Shown: positions 1 to 11,000 of the stretch, in pieces
How positions within the stretch are numbered: position 1 is the first letter of the stretch
How the letters are laid out: each line of letters opens with the position of its first letter
Source of the DNA: Solanum dulcamara
Lineage: Eukaryota > Streptophyta > Magnoliopsida > Solanales > Solanaceae
Assembly: GCF_947179165.1 (NCBI RefSeq)
Contig: NC_077245.1
Coordinates: 17,764,740-17,828,739 of the forward strand
Length of the DNA: 64,000 nucleotides
Direction: 5' to 3'
Made by a program: the position numbers and the translations under genes
The notes under the pieces: model-generated
Databases searched by the model: none
The model's input: the letters and a program-made list of their open reading frames with translations, nothing else
What the model was told of the DNA's origin: nothing

Positions 1-61
1 AGTTGTAGTTATATTTAATAACTCACTCCATAACGCTCCTGATCTTATATCGAGTGAGCAG

Positions 62-3000
62 GGCTAAATATATAGTTGGTACTGTGGAAACACTGAAGTC
101 AAAGCCTGGTGGAGGTATGGAGTGGCTTGCTGTACTTCGCAAAGTAGATCTTCCTGAGGCCATTGTTTCGTTGTGCTCTCTACCTGGTGTTGGTCCTAAG
201 GTCGCAGCATGTATTGCTCTCTTTTCTCTAGATCAGCACCATGCTATTCCTGTTGATACTCATGTGTGGAAGGTTAGCTTTCAAGGGCTTTATATTTTCT
301 TGTTGTATAAGAGATCACAACATCTTCTGACATATGAATTTACTTTGATTCCATACAAGATATGAGATATGCTCTCTCCCTTCTATAAATATTTCAAATT
401 AAGATAAACCTAAGAAGAATATTATTATTATTGTTGTAGTAGTTGTTGTTGTTCCTTTCTTGTTTGATATGTTCCTGGGACCTCTATTTTGTTACGAAAA
501 GAGTATGTAGATGGACTAATGAGTTCTTTCTTAAAAAATAAAGGGGGAGTGGGGAGTGTGGAGGACTGAAGAAACAACGAGGAGAGTTGAAATATATCAA
601 ATTTTTTAAGCAGATTGTTGGCGTGAATGATTATTTATGGATGAAGGGTTGTGCAGCTTTTGGACTCTTTCATTTCAGTGTGGAAATCCTCTTTCCTAGA
701 TGTTGTTATGCTCCTCTTTTCATTTATATTTATTCCCATGCCTATCTGGGTGCATCCTTTTACCACTATTATTGTGAGACATAATATAATTAAGTTACTA
801 AATGTGTGTTCTCTCTACCGACTTAAGTTTTTAGATGAGATGATCAGACAATTTTAACATGGTATCATAGGCACAACCATTGATCCTTCTTGTTGTACTC
901 TCAATAGTGGGTCCTCCGTAATCCTCACTCTAGTTGTCCAATCCTGGACGTATTGAGAGAGAGGGGTTAAGTCCCGCATTGGTTGAGAAAATGGATTATG
1001 TCTTGTGGTCTCCTTATATGGTCTTGGACAATCCTTTTTTTTTGAGCTAGCTTTTGGGATTGAATTAGGTCCAATGTCCATCTATTCACATGGTATTAGA
1101 GCACGGAGAGATCCTAAGTTCAAATTTCATTGCCACCTAGAAAGCAAAAAATATTCCATGTGTTTGGCCAATTAAGAAGAATTATGGCCACACATGAGAG
1201 GGAGTGTTATGATACATAATATGATTAAGTAATTAAAACTTACTCTCTCTAACAATTTAAGCTTTTAGATGTGATGGTCACACACATGTCAACAATTATC
1301 TTCTGTTTCTGTTTCTCCAAAAGAAACTTTTATCAAACGAAGCAAAAATATGCTTCACAGTAATCACAGTTTAGCAGCTGGTTAAGTATCTGTAATTTGT
1401 TTTTCTAGCTAAGATAGTCTTACTGAGTACAAAGTTCCCTTCATGTAAGGCAAATAGGAGCCTGCATATTGATAGTTTCTAGACTATGTTTTCTTCCTAA
1501 ATGCACGCCAACTTTTGGTGCATGTCCTTGAAAATTTCCACTTGTTTCGGGAAAAAGAGTTAAAGTAAACAGCTTGGAGCTTTTGCTGTCTGTCAAAGTA
1601 CCAGAATCTTGAGGAAGCAAATGATTTTTGGGGATGTCTTTTTCCTGAAAGGATTAACTTGTTCGGCTACCAATGAAGTGAAAATATGAGAGTATTGCTC
1701 CCTGCTGCTGAATACGGGATGGCAAAATTTAAAAAACCTCTGAGTAGTCTTCTTGTATGATAAAATGGGTACATGTTGTTTAGTACTAGAGCTTGTGGCA
1801 CAGTTCATGCACCCGTATGGTGTTTCTCTTGCTAAATTTTAGAAGGCAATCAAGATGTTAATTAAAGTCTGTTACTAACCAAGAGAGGTGGGTGTTACCC
1901 CATGAGACTAATGATGCTTTTGAGGTATAAAAGAGAATGGGTGCCCAGTTCCCTGAACATCAAAAGCATAGTTACACCAGCCTAGGGAGTGGTAGCTTTA
2001 TTAATATGGTAGATAAGCCATTTGTTAATAAAATTGTTTTGGTCACAACCTTCATAAAAAATATATTGTTTTGGTCATTAGTTATCCAAGAAAAGCAATA
2101 TAACTTTTCAATGTGAGCAGTAGGGGTGTACATGGACCGGATTGGTTCGAATTTTTTACAAACCAAACCAAACCATTTGTGTCGGGTTATTAAATCTATA
2201 GACCAAACCAAACCAATAAAATTCGAGTTTTTTGATATCAATTTTTCTCAGATTTTTCGGATTTTTCGGGTTTTTTGGGTTTTTTCGGGTTTCTCGGGTT
2301 TTTCATAATATCTAATAAAAAGAACAAAGCAGTGCTTCTTAAAAAGAGTTCTAATACAAAATATCAACATATAAGATGGAGGCAGAACATTGTTTGAAGT
2401 TTTAACTTTATAATATAACTTTATAAGATGGGCTTTATTTGTATATTATTTAGATGAGCTTCTCAAGTCCAAATCTAAATGTAAGAAAGAAAAAAAATAT
2501 GAAAATTTTTTAAAAAATATTTATAAATTACATTTTAATAAATATTTTTATGTATAACATAATTTAAAAGTAGTATATCTATAATCGGATCGGTTTGGGT
2601 TCGGTTTGACTTTTTTTAGTTAAAACCAAACCAACCCTATAATGGTCGGATTTTTTTTTCAAACACCAAACCAAGTCAAACCAAACCACTAGTCGGGTTT
2701 TTTTTTCCGGTTTGGTTCGATTTGTTGATTTGGTGCGGTTTATCGGTTTGCCCTGTACAGCCCTAGTGAGCAGGATGCAGATCACAATGTTGGTGTGGTA
2801 GGTTTTAATTATTTGGGGTGTAATTATTTTTTTCCTTAAAGAAGAAGGTTCTACTAATTTTAAAAGTTGTAGACTGTAGAGCTTGAATCATTCTCTTCTG
2901 TCCTGACTTACTTTTCCCTTAGCTTATCGAGATTCAAGGGTCAGTTTGACTGATTTCTGGAGCTAAATTAGATCAGTTAATTTTTTGTCTATAAACTTTT

Positions 3001-5482
3001 GGTACACAGATAATACATAAAAGTACTGCTGCAATATTTTCCATAATTGATAAAAAATACATTTAGAATTAGTAATCAGATTTGGATTCAGTCTGTTGTT
3101 AAAAGCCATCATGATGTTGCTCAAAGCGATGAAACAATGTGAAGTGAGGGGTTATCGCTTCACAGGTGAAACCATGAGCTTCAAATAATGATGTGTGGAG
3201 TGATCAAAAATAAAAGTCGCTGTTCTTTGAACCTCAATTTCTAGTTGGATTCATATCAACATTAGTGTACATTAGTGCTAAAGTTAGTTATTTTAATTGC
3301 AATTTGATTATTAACGCACTAAATTTACATGCATATTTTTCTTCATAAATTGACATGTATATTTGGCAACTTTTTAATTTGGCGGAACCCATCGGCAACC
3401 CCTAAAGTTGACACGATTTTTCACTTAGTCACCTTAAGTAAGCACTGTACATTTTGAACACCTAAGGTAAGGTTGGACTGGGTCATTTTGATTTTTTTTG
3501 TTGACTTGACAACTTGTGTGATTTTCACTCCAAATAGGCGCATGAAGAGCCTAAAAAAATCATATTTTTTTTTCTTTTTTCTTTTTTATTATTTCCTCCT
3601 TCATCATCTTTCTTCTTCTTCATTCTTTTTCTCTATCTTCTTTATTTAATATTCTAACATTAACGAATCTTTCACAATTATTATCTTGTTCATCTAAAAA
3701 ATAAAGACCACCACCATTCTCTAAGAATATGTGACATTTTCTTTTTGTATAAAATCAAAAACAAATTTTAAATTCTTAAAAAATCAGCCCCCAAAAAATA
3801 TTCATGAAACTTCATTTTCTCTTCAAGATTTTATCCCAACATGTTACTATATTAATGTAATTATAGATCTGACATATTAATCAAAGTTGACAAAAACAAA
3901 AGAAAGAAGAAGAAAAGTTCATCAAGAGAAGAAATAAGATCTGGGTTTTAAGAAATTTTTGATTAACACTCCATTTTTTTGGTCAACGATTATACAAATT
4001 TGTTAATCTAATACTCGGTTCATTTCATTTGCAAAAGTAAAAAGCTACCGTTTTAGTCCATTAATTTTAGATTTTACCCATTCATTTTGTATTTTTTTCA
4101 TTACAATTCTTTTAGTTAACAACTATTAGCATTTTGGTGTATAATTACTATGTAGCCTCTTGTTCTTGAATTCTATCCATGAAACCTTAAATGAATTAAA
4201 TTTTTTTTTAAAAAAGTAAAAAGGTGGAGTGGATGATGGTCATTGGTGATGGAGCTCTAATGGCTATGGCGGGGGAATTCTTGCGGAAGGAGGGGTTGGG
4301 CAGGTTGGTGGGGTGGGGGTTTAGAAAACAGTTTCTTTTAATGAAAAATAGTTTTTCCTTTGCTTTTTTAATAATTTATTTTTAATAATTATTTTATACC
4401 AAATGCCACATGTCATCTTTTAATTAGTCATCATGTCACGTCATCAGCGAGTGTAATACACACACTTTGTAATTTTAGTTGATTGCCAAAAAGGTGTCAA
4501 ATGACACAGCGGGGCCTAACATGAGGTGTATAAAATGAACAAACCCTAGTTGAAGTGTCTCAGTAAAAGTTGATGCCAACTTTTTAAGGAGCTACCGATG
4601 GGTTCAGCCTTTTAATTTTCCAAAAATTGTGGGCTTCATTTCAAAGAATCTCACTTTTCGCTTCAAGCCCCATGAGGCCTCGTCTGTTTATTATGCTTCT
4701 CGGTTTAAACACACTGGATGCTGGAAAGGAAAGGAACGATAAATGTTTTGAAGATAAAGCCAACTCAATCCAACAGGTTAAGTTTTAACTGTATACTTTC
4801 TTTTCTTTTTGGTGTAAAGAGGAATTTGTAAATGATGAAAAATCTATACCTAGCCTCTTAGAATCCCTATAAGATTGGAATGGGGGTTTTCTTTTGCTTT
4901 CTGATCACCTGTAATTACTTCAGCAGCATCCCTTTAGTGCTGCTTTTATAACACAATTACCCATTGTCCCCCAAAAAAAAGATGAAAAGGAAAACAGGTT
5001 GCAGGAAAAGTGAAAAGTGAACCATTTAGGGTATTATGAGTAGCGCAGTGCAGTTCTACACGATGTATGTTGGCCCAGATTCTGCTATTACCTAAACTGA
5101 TCAAGTGTTCCCTGTTACATGTATTGAGTTATTGGCATGCAAACATGCAGCTCTCTTTGCTCTTTGAAGTTACTTCAATTTCAGAAAATATCCTGTTCAT
5201 ATCTGTTAATACCAATTTCAACATTTCTTCTTGATCTTTTGCTAGATCGCGACCAGGTACCTCCTCCCTGAACTGGCAGGAACCAGTCTTACGCCTAAAC
5301 TTCACAATCGTGTGGCAGATGCTTTTGTGAGGACATATGGAAAATATGCTGGTTGGGCTCAAACTCTGCTTTTCATTGCGGAACTACCTTCACAGAAATC
5401 ACTGTTGAATTCTACGGAAGAGGAGTCTCCTAATTCTAAAAAAAGAAAACTGGGTGGGATCACAAAGGTCCCTAAAGAATGA
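62..5482 (+). CDS. OGG1: 8-oxoguanine DNA glycosylase (OGG1), 3' part, two exons
   Basis: Base-excision-repair enzyme that removes 8-oxoguanine from DNA and nicks the strand; expected in the nucleus. Two exons are visible: 62-272 and 5246-5482. The first encodes 70 residues including the helix-hairpin-helix segment LPGVGPKVAACIALFSL followed by IPVDTHVWK. By family knowledge, the Lys of GVGPK (codon 198-200) is the Schiff-base nucleophile and the Asp of PVDTH (codon 255-257) the catalytic aspartate. The second exon starts IATRYLLPEL, contains YGKYAGWAQTLLFIAEL, and ends with a basic SKKRK stretch (possible nuclear signal) and TGA at 5480-5482. The splice sites are gcag/G, AAG/gt and ctag/A. 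The start codon and N-terminal domain lie left of the window. The 4973-bp intron carries three transposons but both exons are open and keep their key residues, so the gene is probably functional. Confidence 0.93.
773..1294 (+). mobile_element. TRIM (miniature LTR retrotransposon) in OGG1 intron
   Basis: Two short direct terminal repeats, 773-859 (87 bp) and 1205-1294 (90 bp), begin TG and end CA. The first is followed at once by tggtatcatag (860-870), close to the initiator-Met tRNA primer site. The second is preceded by the purine run gagaggga. The flanks are attat (768-772) and attat (1295-1299), a 5-bp target-site duplication as expected of LTR elements. The interior codes for nothing. It also holds a second primer-site-like string (tggtattagagc, near 1090) preceded by text resembling another TRIM LTR (about 965-1088), so the element looks chimeric. 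Confidence 0.82.
2121..2765 (+). mobile_element. hAT-type MITE, copy 1 (OGG1 intron)
   Basis: A 645-bp non-coding element with terminal inverted repeats: taggggtgtaca at the left, tgtacagcccta at the right (11 of 12 match when inverted). It is flanked by gtgagcag at 2113-2120 and 2766-2773, an exact 8-bp duplication, the hallmark of hAT transposons. Both sub-ends are rich in aaccaaacc / ggtttggtt and cgggttttt motifs, with an AT-rich centre. A homologous copy in the opposite orientation lies at 30285-30949 with its own 8-bp duplication. Confidence 0.88.
3381..4609 (+). mobile_element. Mutator-like MITE with 9-bp TSD (OGG1 intron)
   Basis: A 1229-bp element. The left end reads ggcggaacccatcggcaac; the right end, inverted, reads ggctgaacccatcggtagc. 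Similarity then fades through the next 100 bp or so. The flanks ttttaattt (3372-3380) and ttttaattt (4610-4618) form an exact 9-bp duplication, which fits Mutator-like (MULE) derivatives. The AT-rich flank weakens the duplication slightly as evidence. No coding capacity was seen; the interior is AT-rich and includes pyrimidine tracts (3570-3660). Confidence 0.72.
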
Positions 5483-8079
5483 TATGCCGTGCTTGTGTTA
5501 TCATGCTCGAAGTTAGATTTAATCTACTTGCTGATGAAGACTGTTCTTTCTAGTTCTCACCATCCGAGGTATCAAAAACATCTCAGAAGATTTTCATCTA
5601 GAATTGCGTCGATGTTCAGTTTTTGTGGATGTTAAAGTTGAAAAGAATGTATATTTCTTAGAAAGTGATTCTACATGAAATGTTTGCTTTACCCTTCTGG
5701 TTTGCTGCATTTATCGTATTTAACTTTTTGTTAGTTTATATGATACATATATATTTGAAGATTTTTACTTGAAGAACTGTTAGGTAAACTAGCACTTTTA
5801 GATTCTTAAACATCTAACAGAAGATGCTGCTCTTCCTCCTTGGCCGGAGGTAAAAATACATTGGTTATTTGTTGTGCCCCCACAAGCTGACTTGGATGGC
5901 ACATCAGCAGCCACCGTGGACATACACACACTCAGCAGGAGAGTAGGGTTTTGAAAAGAAGTAAGCGCGTGAGAACCCCTTCAGCAAGGCTAACTGACTT
6001 CATAATGGGAACTGGGTGATGAGAACGTGGACAAGGGGCCAGAAAGTGCAGTTTGTGAAGTACCAGATTTCATAAATAGAAAAAGAGGGCATCTGAATTA
6101 TTAGGCAATTGTTATTTGAGTCTGGTCATCTCATCTCTCTGTTTCTCTGTTTTCTCATTTCCTTCCCTCTTTCCTTGTTACTGTTCCATTGATATTTCCT
6201 TTCTGGTCTTGTATTTCAGTTGATATTTATAATATAAGCCACCTTTATTTGCAAATTGTTATTCAGTTTGTTGCATTATTGGTGACGAAGAAATTTTAAT
6301 TATCTGCATTCTTGCACCTGTTGCTTCTTGAGGTTTTTTGCCAATGATAATGTCTGTATTAATTAATTAATTGATAATTCATTTGCAGGCATGACATAAT
6401 GCATCTAGCTGGCGAGCATTTTGCATGAAGTCACTGTTCCGTATTTATTTAATTGGTGGCGACTTACAGCCTAATTTTGTAAGTAGGGTCTTCGTTATTA
6501 TGTTTCGTTAGTTCCAATTTGAACATTCAGGCTGCTAAAGTTTCACATATTTGAAATGTGTAGGACTTCCTTCTGTAAGACTGTATTAATTTGCATTAAC
6601 TACATGTCGTGTGTTAAATTGGTTAAAGGCTTCAATTTGCATTTGCTATCTGTCTGATTAGTTCCATTTTCTCCCACCTTCGTGATAATTTCTCTTGGAA
6701 ATTTATAGGACATAAAGACAGTCAATAAAATGCCTGATGGATTTCGAAAACCACTTCCTTCACTTGTTCTGTTTTTGTTCATTGAAAAAAGACAGGAACA
6801 TAGGCAGTGAAAGACGTGAAAATAGGAAGCTGAAAATTTCAATTGGGACCTTTTCATCTATGCAATTAAACTTCAAATAGATGATAATATCGATGTGCCT
6901 GCATTTGATTGAATCAAAGAACTGTGTGAAAATATAGTTCTGTACTTCTACATTCCTATGATTTGAACATTTATATGGAAATCACGTCTGAGCTTCACCC
7001 AAACAAAGAATGGTAAACGTTGTTCTTTTATCCTCACGGAACATCAATTGCCAGTCTTATGGACACCTTATTATGTGGATCTCCCAAAGTTTTTTATGAG
7101 TGGGGGATGGTAAATCTCTTCATCTCTGGACAAGCCTGAAAAAGTCATATTAGAAAAATGTAAATAAAGCGAAACGATAGGACAACAACCAACTTGATAT
7201 GATACAATGATAGTTTTGACTTTTGATGGACATGCTTTGTTTGATTGACATATAGTTGAATTTGGAACAGCTACACATACTGGGTCGTAATGTTTGGCCT
7301 ATCAATAGCAGTGAAAAGAGCTTGCAAATTTGTGGGGAAAAAATGCAAATCCTACTAGACAAGCATTTAATTTGGTCTTTCAGTTTTTTTATGAGTGTAT
7401 ACTTTCAATAATTGGCTTTCTTTGGAAGGGTATTTCAGTCTGAAGATGTTAAGCAAATGTTGATTAAGCTAAAACTAGTACAAGTCAATCTGTATATGTA
7501 TTAACAGTTGATAGACACACATTACAATATCAACATCAAATATTAGATCTTCTAAGAGAACCTTTGAAAAGAAACAATCAAATCTGGAAAAGATTAGTTT
7601 TTGTTTAATAAAAGGGGTGCAAATAGTGTTGATAGAATCTTGTATTTTAGTTGGGATAAGTATGTAAAAGACATAATGTCCATCTTCCTGTGGTGTTAAT
7701 TTCGGCCAATTTGAATCTTGAAATTGCGGCTCTGTACCAGTGTCTTTTTGAGAGATTCCAGCGTAGGAAGAGTGATTAAAATTATAAGAAGAGACTATTG
7801 GTTCAACGATGACAAAAATGAATACTGCATGTAGGAATCACACTTGTTAAGTGTTAAAACTTGATATATTGGATTATTGATCTGTGACCTATCATGGAAT
7901 TTGGTTTCTTTTTGAAGAAATCCTATATATGGTGTTCATTGATTTCTTTCATCAATTATCATAATTTAGATTGTGTTTTTTTGGTCAACTTGTTATTCCT
8001 TCATATCTTGAAAATTTCTTTGTTAAGAAAATATAGTTCCCGGAGGTAATAACTTGGTATATAAAAGAGGAAGAGTGGT
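5483..8079. other. Intergenic region between OGG1 and beta-galactosidase A
   Basis: Tail-to-tail spacer between two convergent genes, presumably holding both 3' UTRs and polyadenylation signals. I searched by eye for remnants of the lectin exon that gene A lacks (compared with gene B exon 19) and saw none. No transposon ends, RNA genes or long reading frames were recognised. Confidence 0.5.
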
Positions 8080-11000
8080 TTACTTTCTCAACGACGGTGT
8101 TGTGACAGAAATAGTATCTATGGTGATGTCAAGAGGATTTCCAGTTTCCTCTTCAAATAAGATTAATAAATTGTCCTCTGGTTGGAGAAATGATCTTGGA
8201 ACATTGTACCTGGAAATGAACAATTTTAGTTGCTGGTGGTTTAGTCATTAATTACTAAATGTAAATAGAATAAACTTTCGTGGATAAACAAGAGTGCATG
8301 AGATCTTTAAGTGAAGAGGTTTATTAAGTAGATAAGAGATAATCTGCTTATCTATAAATAACATATGGTGAAGAATAGACGGGTTCTAATGCGGCCTTAT
8401 TATTCTATGAATAACGTATACTGCAGATCTATATTAATCATAGTTATCCAGTATAAAAAGAGTTTGTACAAGTATCAATCTGAATTAGTGTCACCTTAAC
8501 ATACCAAGTTTGTGATGGAATGCCTGCAAGCGTTCGAAATGAGACCCAATATCGGCCGATGCTTTGTCCATTAACCCAAGCCTCACCTTTTCCCATGGAG
8601 CCAAGGTTTAATGCAACAGGATCATCACCCTTGGGTGCATCAAAAATTGACTGGCGAATTGCAATCAATCAATGTATAATAGGTTGAGTAAAATAACAAA
8701 TATATTGGAATATGTAAGATCTGTTTGTTGCATTGTAAACCGAAACATAAGCACATATTTAATTACTGAGGATCTCTTAGTCGCTTAAGCAAGTAGCACT
8801 ACATGATACAGTAAAAAGGTATCCGGAAAGGATACATAGACTTACCTTGTACCATGTGAGCGGTTGAGAAGAGTCTAAGCTGCTCCAATTAACACTCTTT
8901 GATTCTTCTAATGAGTAAATTTGTAACTTTTCCCCCGATAATCCAACCTTAAGAAAATGTTTTATACTGATATAATAAGAAAATGGTTTATACTGATGTA
9001 AGTTTAATTAGAAATTGCACTCAGTTGTCAAAAAAATTATGGTTGTTAGAATTGTTATTCTCAGCCTTAAATATGCTCTACTGAAGAATGATCTGTAGCT
9101 AATAGATTAATGTGGCAGAAAACGTTAAATGCTCAAAAGTTTTTGGTTAAGTTATCGGTAGTGGTTTATACATTTTATGGCATGATCAAAGCATCAACGA
9201 CTAAACAAACAAAAAATTTGGGTCATCTTTTAGCTGACAATTACCTGATAACCCCATGAGAAATTAGTGATATTTTTGGTCTCTTTGCTGTCTTGAATAA
9301 TTACTGACTTTACACCAAGAGCCCTGCGTTCAAGAAATGCTCCTGAATCCTGCATGTTTAGGATAAAAATCATTTTATCTTTATAATCTCTTACTGCTAA
9401 ATACTTACTTTTTTAAAACTAGAGGTCATAAAACTAAAGAAGGTGGTGCTTAATCAAATCATGTGAATACATGAACTTGGCTCTGGTGCTATGAAATGCT
9501 GTCCCTTGACGCTTCTAAGATTGAGAGGGAGAGAGAGCTCATATATGCAATTCATAATGTACTTTTCTACCCTTATGAGTAGTACTTCTCTTTTCATCAA
9601 AAAGAAAAAAAATGCGACTTCCAAATATGAATACGCACTAATGGCTGATGTATTATTAGTTGCAACCCAGGAAAACCAACAGAGGAAATGAAAGTATGTA
9701 CCGGTAAGCCAACAGTTGCACTTAGTAATGAGATGTTGTTTGTCCCTTTATTCAGAGAAACAGCACCCTCTAATGTAAATGATGTATTTCTGAACCGTCC
9801 ATGTGAAGAACCTACAGAACTCGACAGTTAGAATACTTTAAGAGGTTTTGTAAATTGATGATTTGAGCTGCACAAAGTGTTGATTTGTGCTTCGAATAGA
9901 AGCATCACTGGTTAGGCACCCTTCTTTCTGGAGACCTTTCTTTTGGTATGTAGCTTGTGATTAGGAACACTAATAAATAAAAACTACGTTTTCTTTCGGA
10001 AACAGAAGCATCTTTTTACTTCACTAGTCAAGCCAGTCTCTACATTCATAAGTTCCATTGCCATAAACAAAGTGTAGAATCTGGAAATCTAATCACTCTT
10101 GTAACCAATGATACAGCTGAAATCTCTTAAAAGTTCCAAATTTGCATTAGGAAATGTGGTGTTTGCGTCTGTCTGCATGTGTATCTCTTTTTCTCATTAT
10201 CATTTAATAAAGAATAGTTGGTTTAGAGGTTTTGAGGTCAGCAGACCTGAAATAGAGAGTGTGGAACTTACCCATCTACAATATGCTGATGATACCTTGA
10301 TATTATGTGATGCTGATGAAGGCCAACTAAAGATGCTGAGGGTGATCCTAGTGTTGTTTGAAGGGTTCTCTGGTCTACACATTAATTGGAGGAAAAGCCA
10401 CCTCTATCCAATTAATGAAGTACACAACATGGAAGCCTTAAATGCTGTTCTGAGAGGGGAAATTGGAGGACTGCCTACATCATATCTTGGGATGCCTTTG
10501 GGGGGCCAAATCTCAGTCATATGAAATCTGGAACAATGTGGTTGAGTAATGTGAAATGAAGTTAGCAAGATGGAAATCACAATATCTTTCTAGGGGTAGC
10601 AGGTTGACCTTGATTAATTCTGTTCTTGATTCACTACCAACCTATATGATGTCAGTATTCCCAATTCCCAAAAGTGTAATCACTAGGTTGGATAAAATCA
10701 GAAGAAAATTTCTCTGGCAAGGAAACAATGAGAGAAAAGGTTATAACTTGGTTAAATGGGATGCTGTGATAGTGGGAAAGAAGCATGGAGGTCTGGGAAT
10801 AAAGAATTTGATGAATCAGAGCAAAACCCTTAGGATGAAATGGTTGCGGAAGTTCAATAATGAAGAACAGTCCTTCTGGAAGGAAGTCATTAAGGCAAAA
10901 TATGTAGAGGAAGACAACTAGATGACCAAAGAGGTGACTACACCATATGGGGTCAGTGTATGGAGATCCATTAGATCTCTATGGTCTGAGTTTAAGGCTA

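Noticed and set aside
587..857. Two overlapping + strand frames of 65 and 68 codons within the OGG1 intron
   Set aside because: They run into the TRIM element, have no family similarity, and lie between well-defined exons.
6361..6380. aattaattaattaatt as a regulatory palindrome
   Set aside because: Simple AT repeat in a spacer, with no gene-relevant position.
8054..8251. + strand frame of 65 codons
   Set aside because: It is the antisense shadow of the last exon of beta-galactosidase A (8080-8209).
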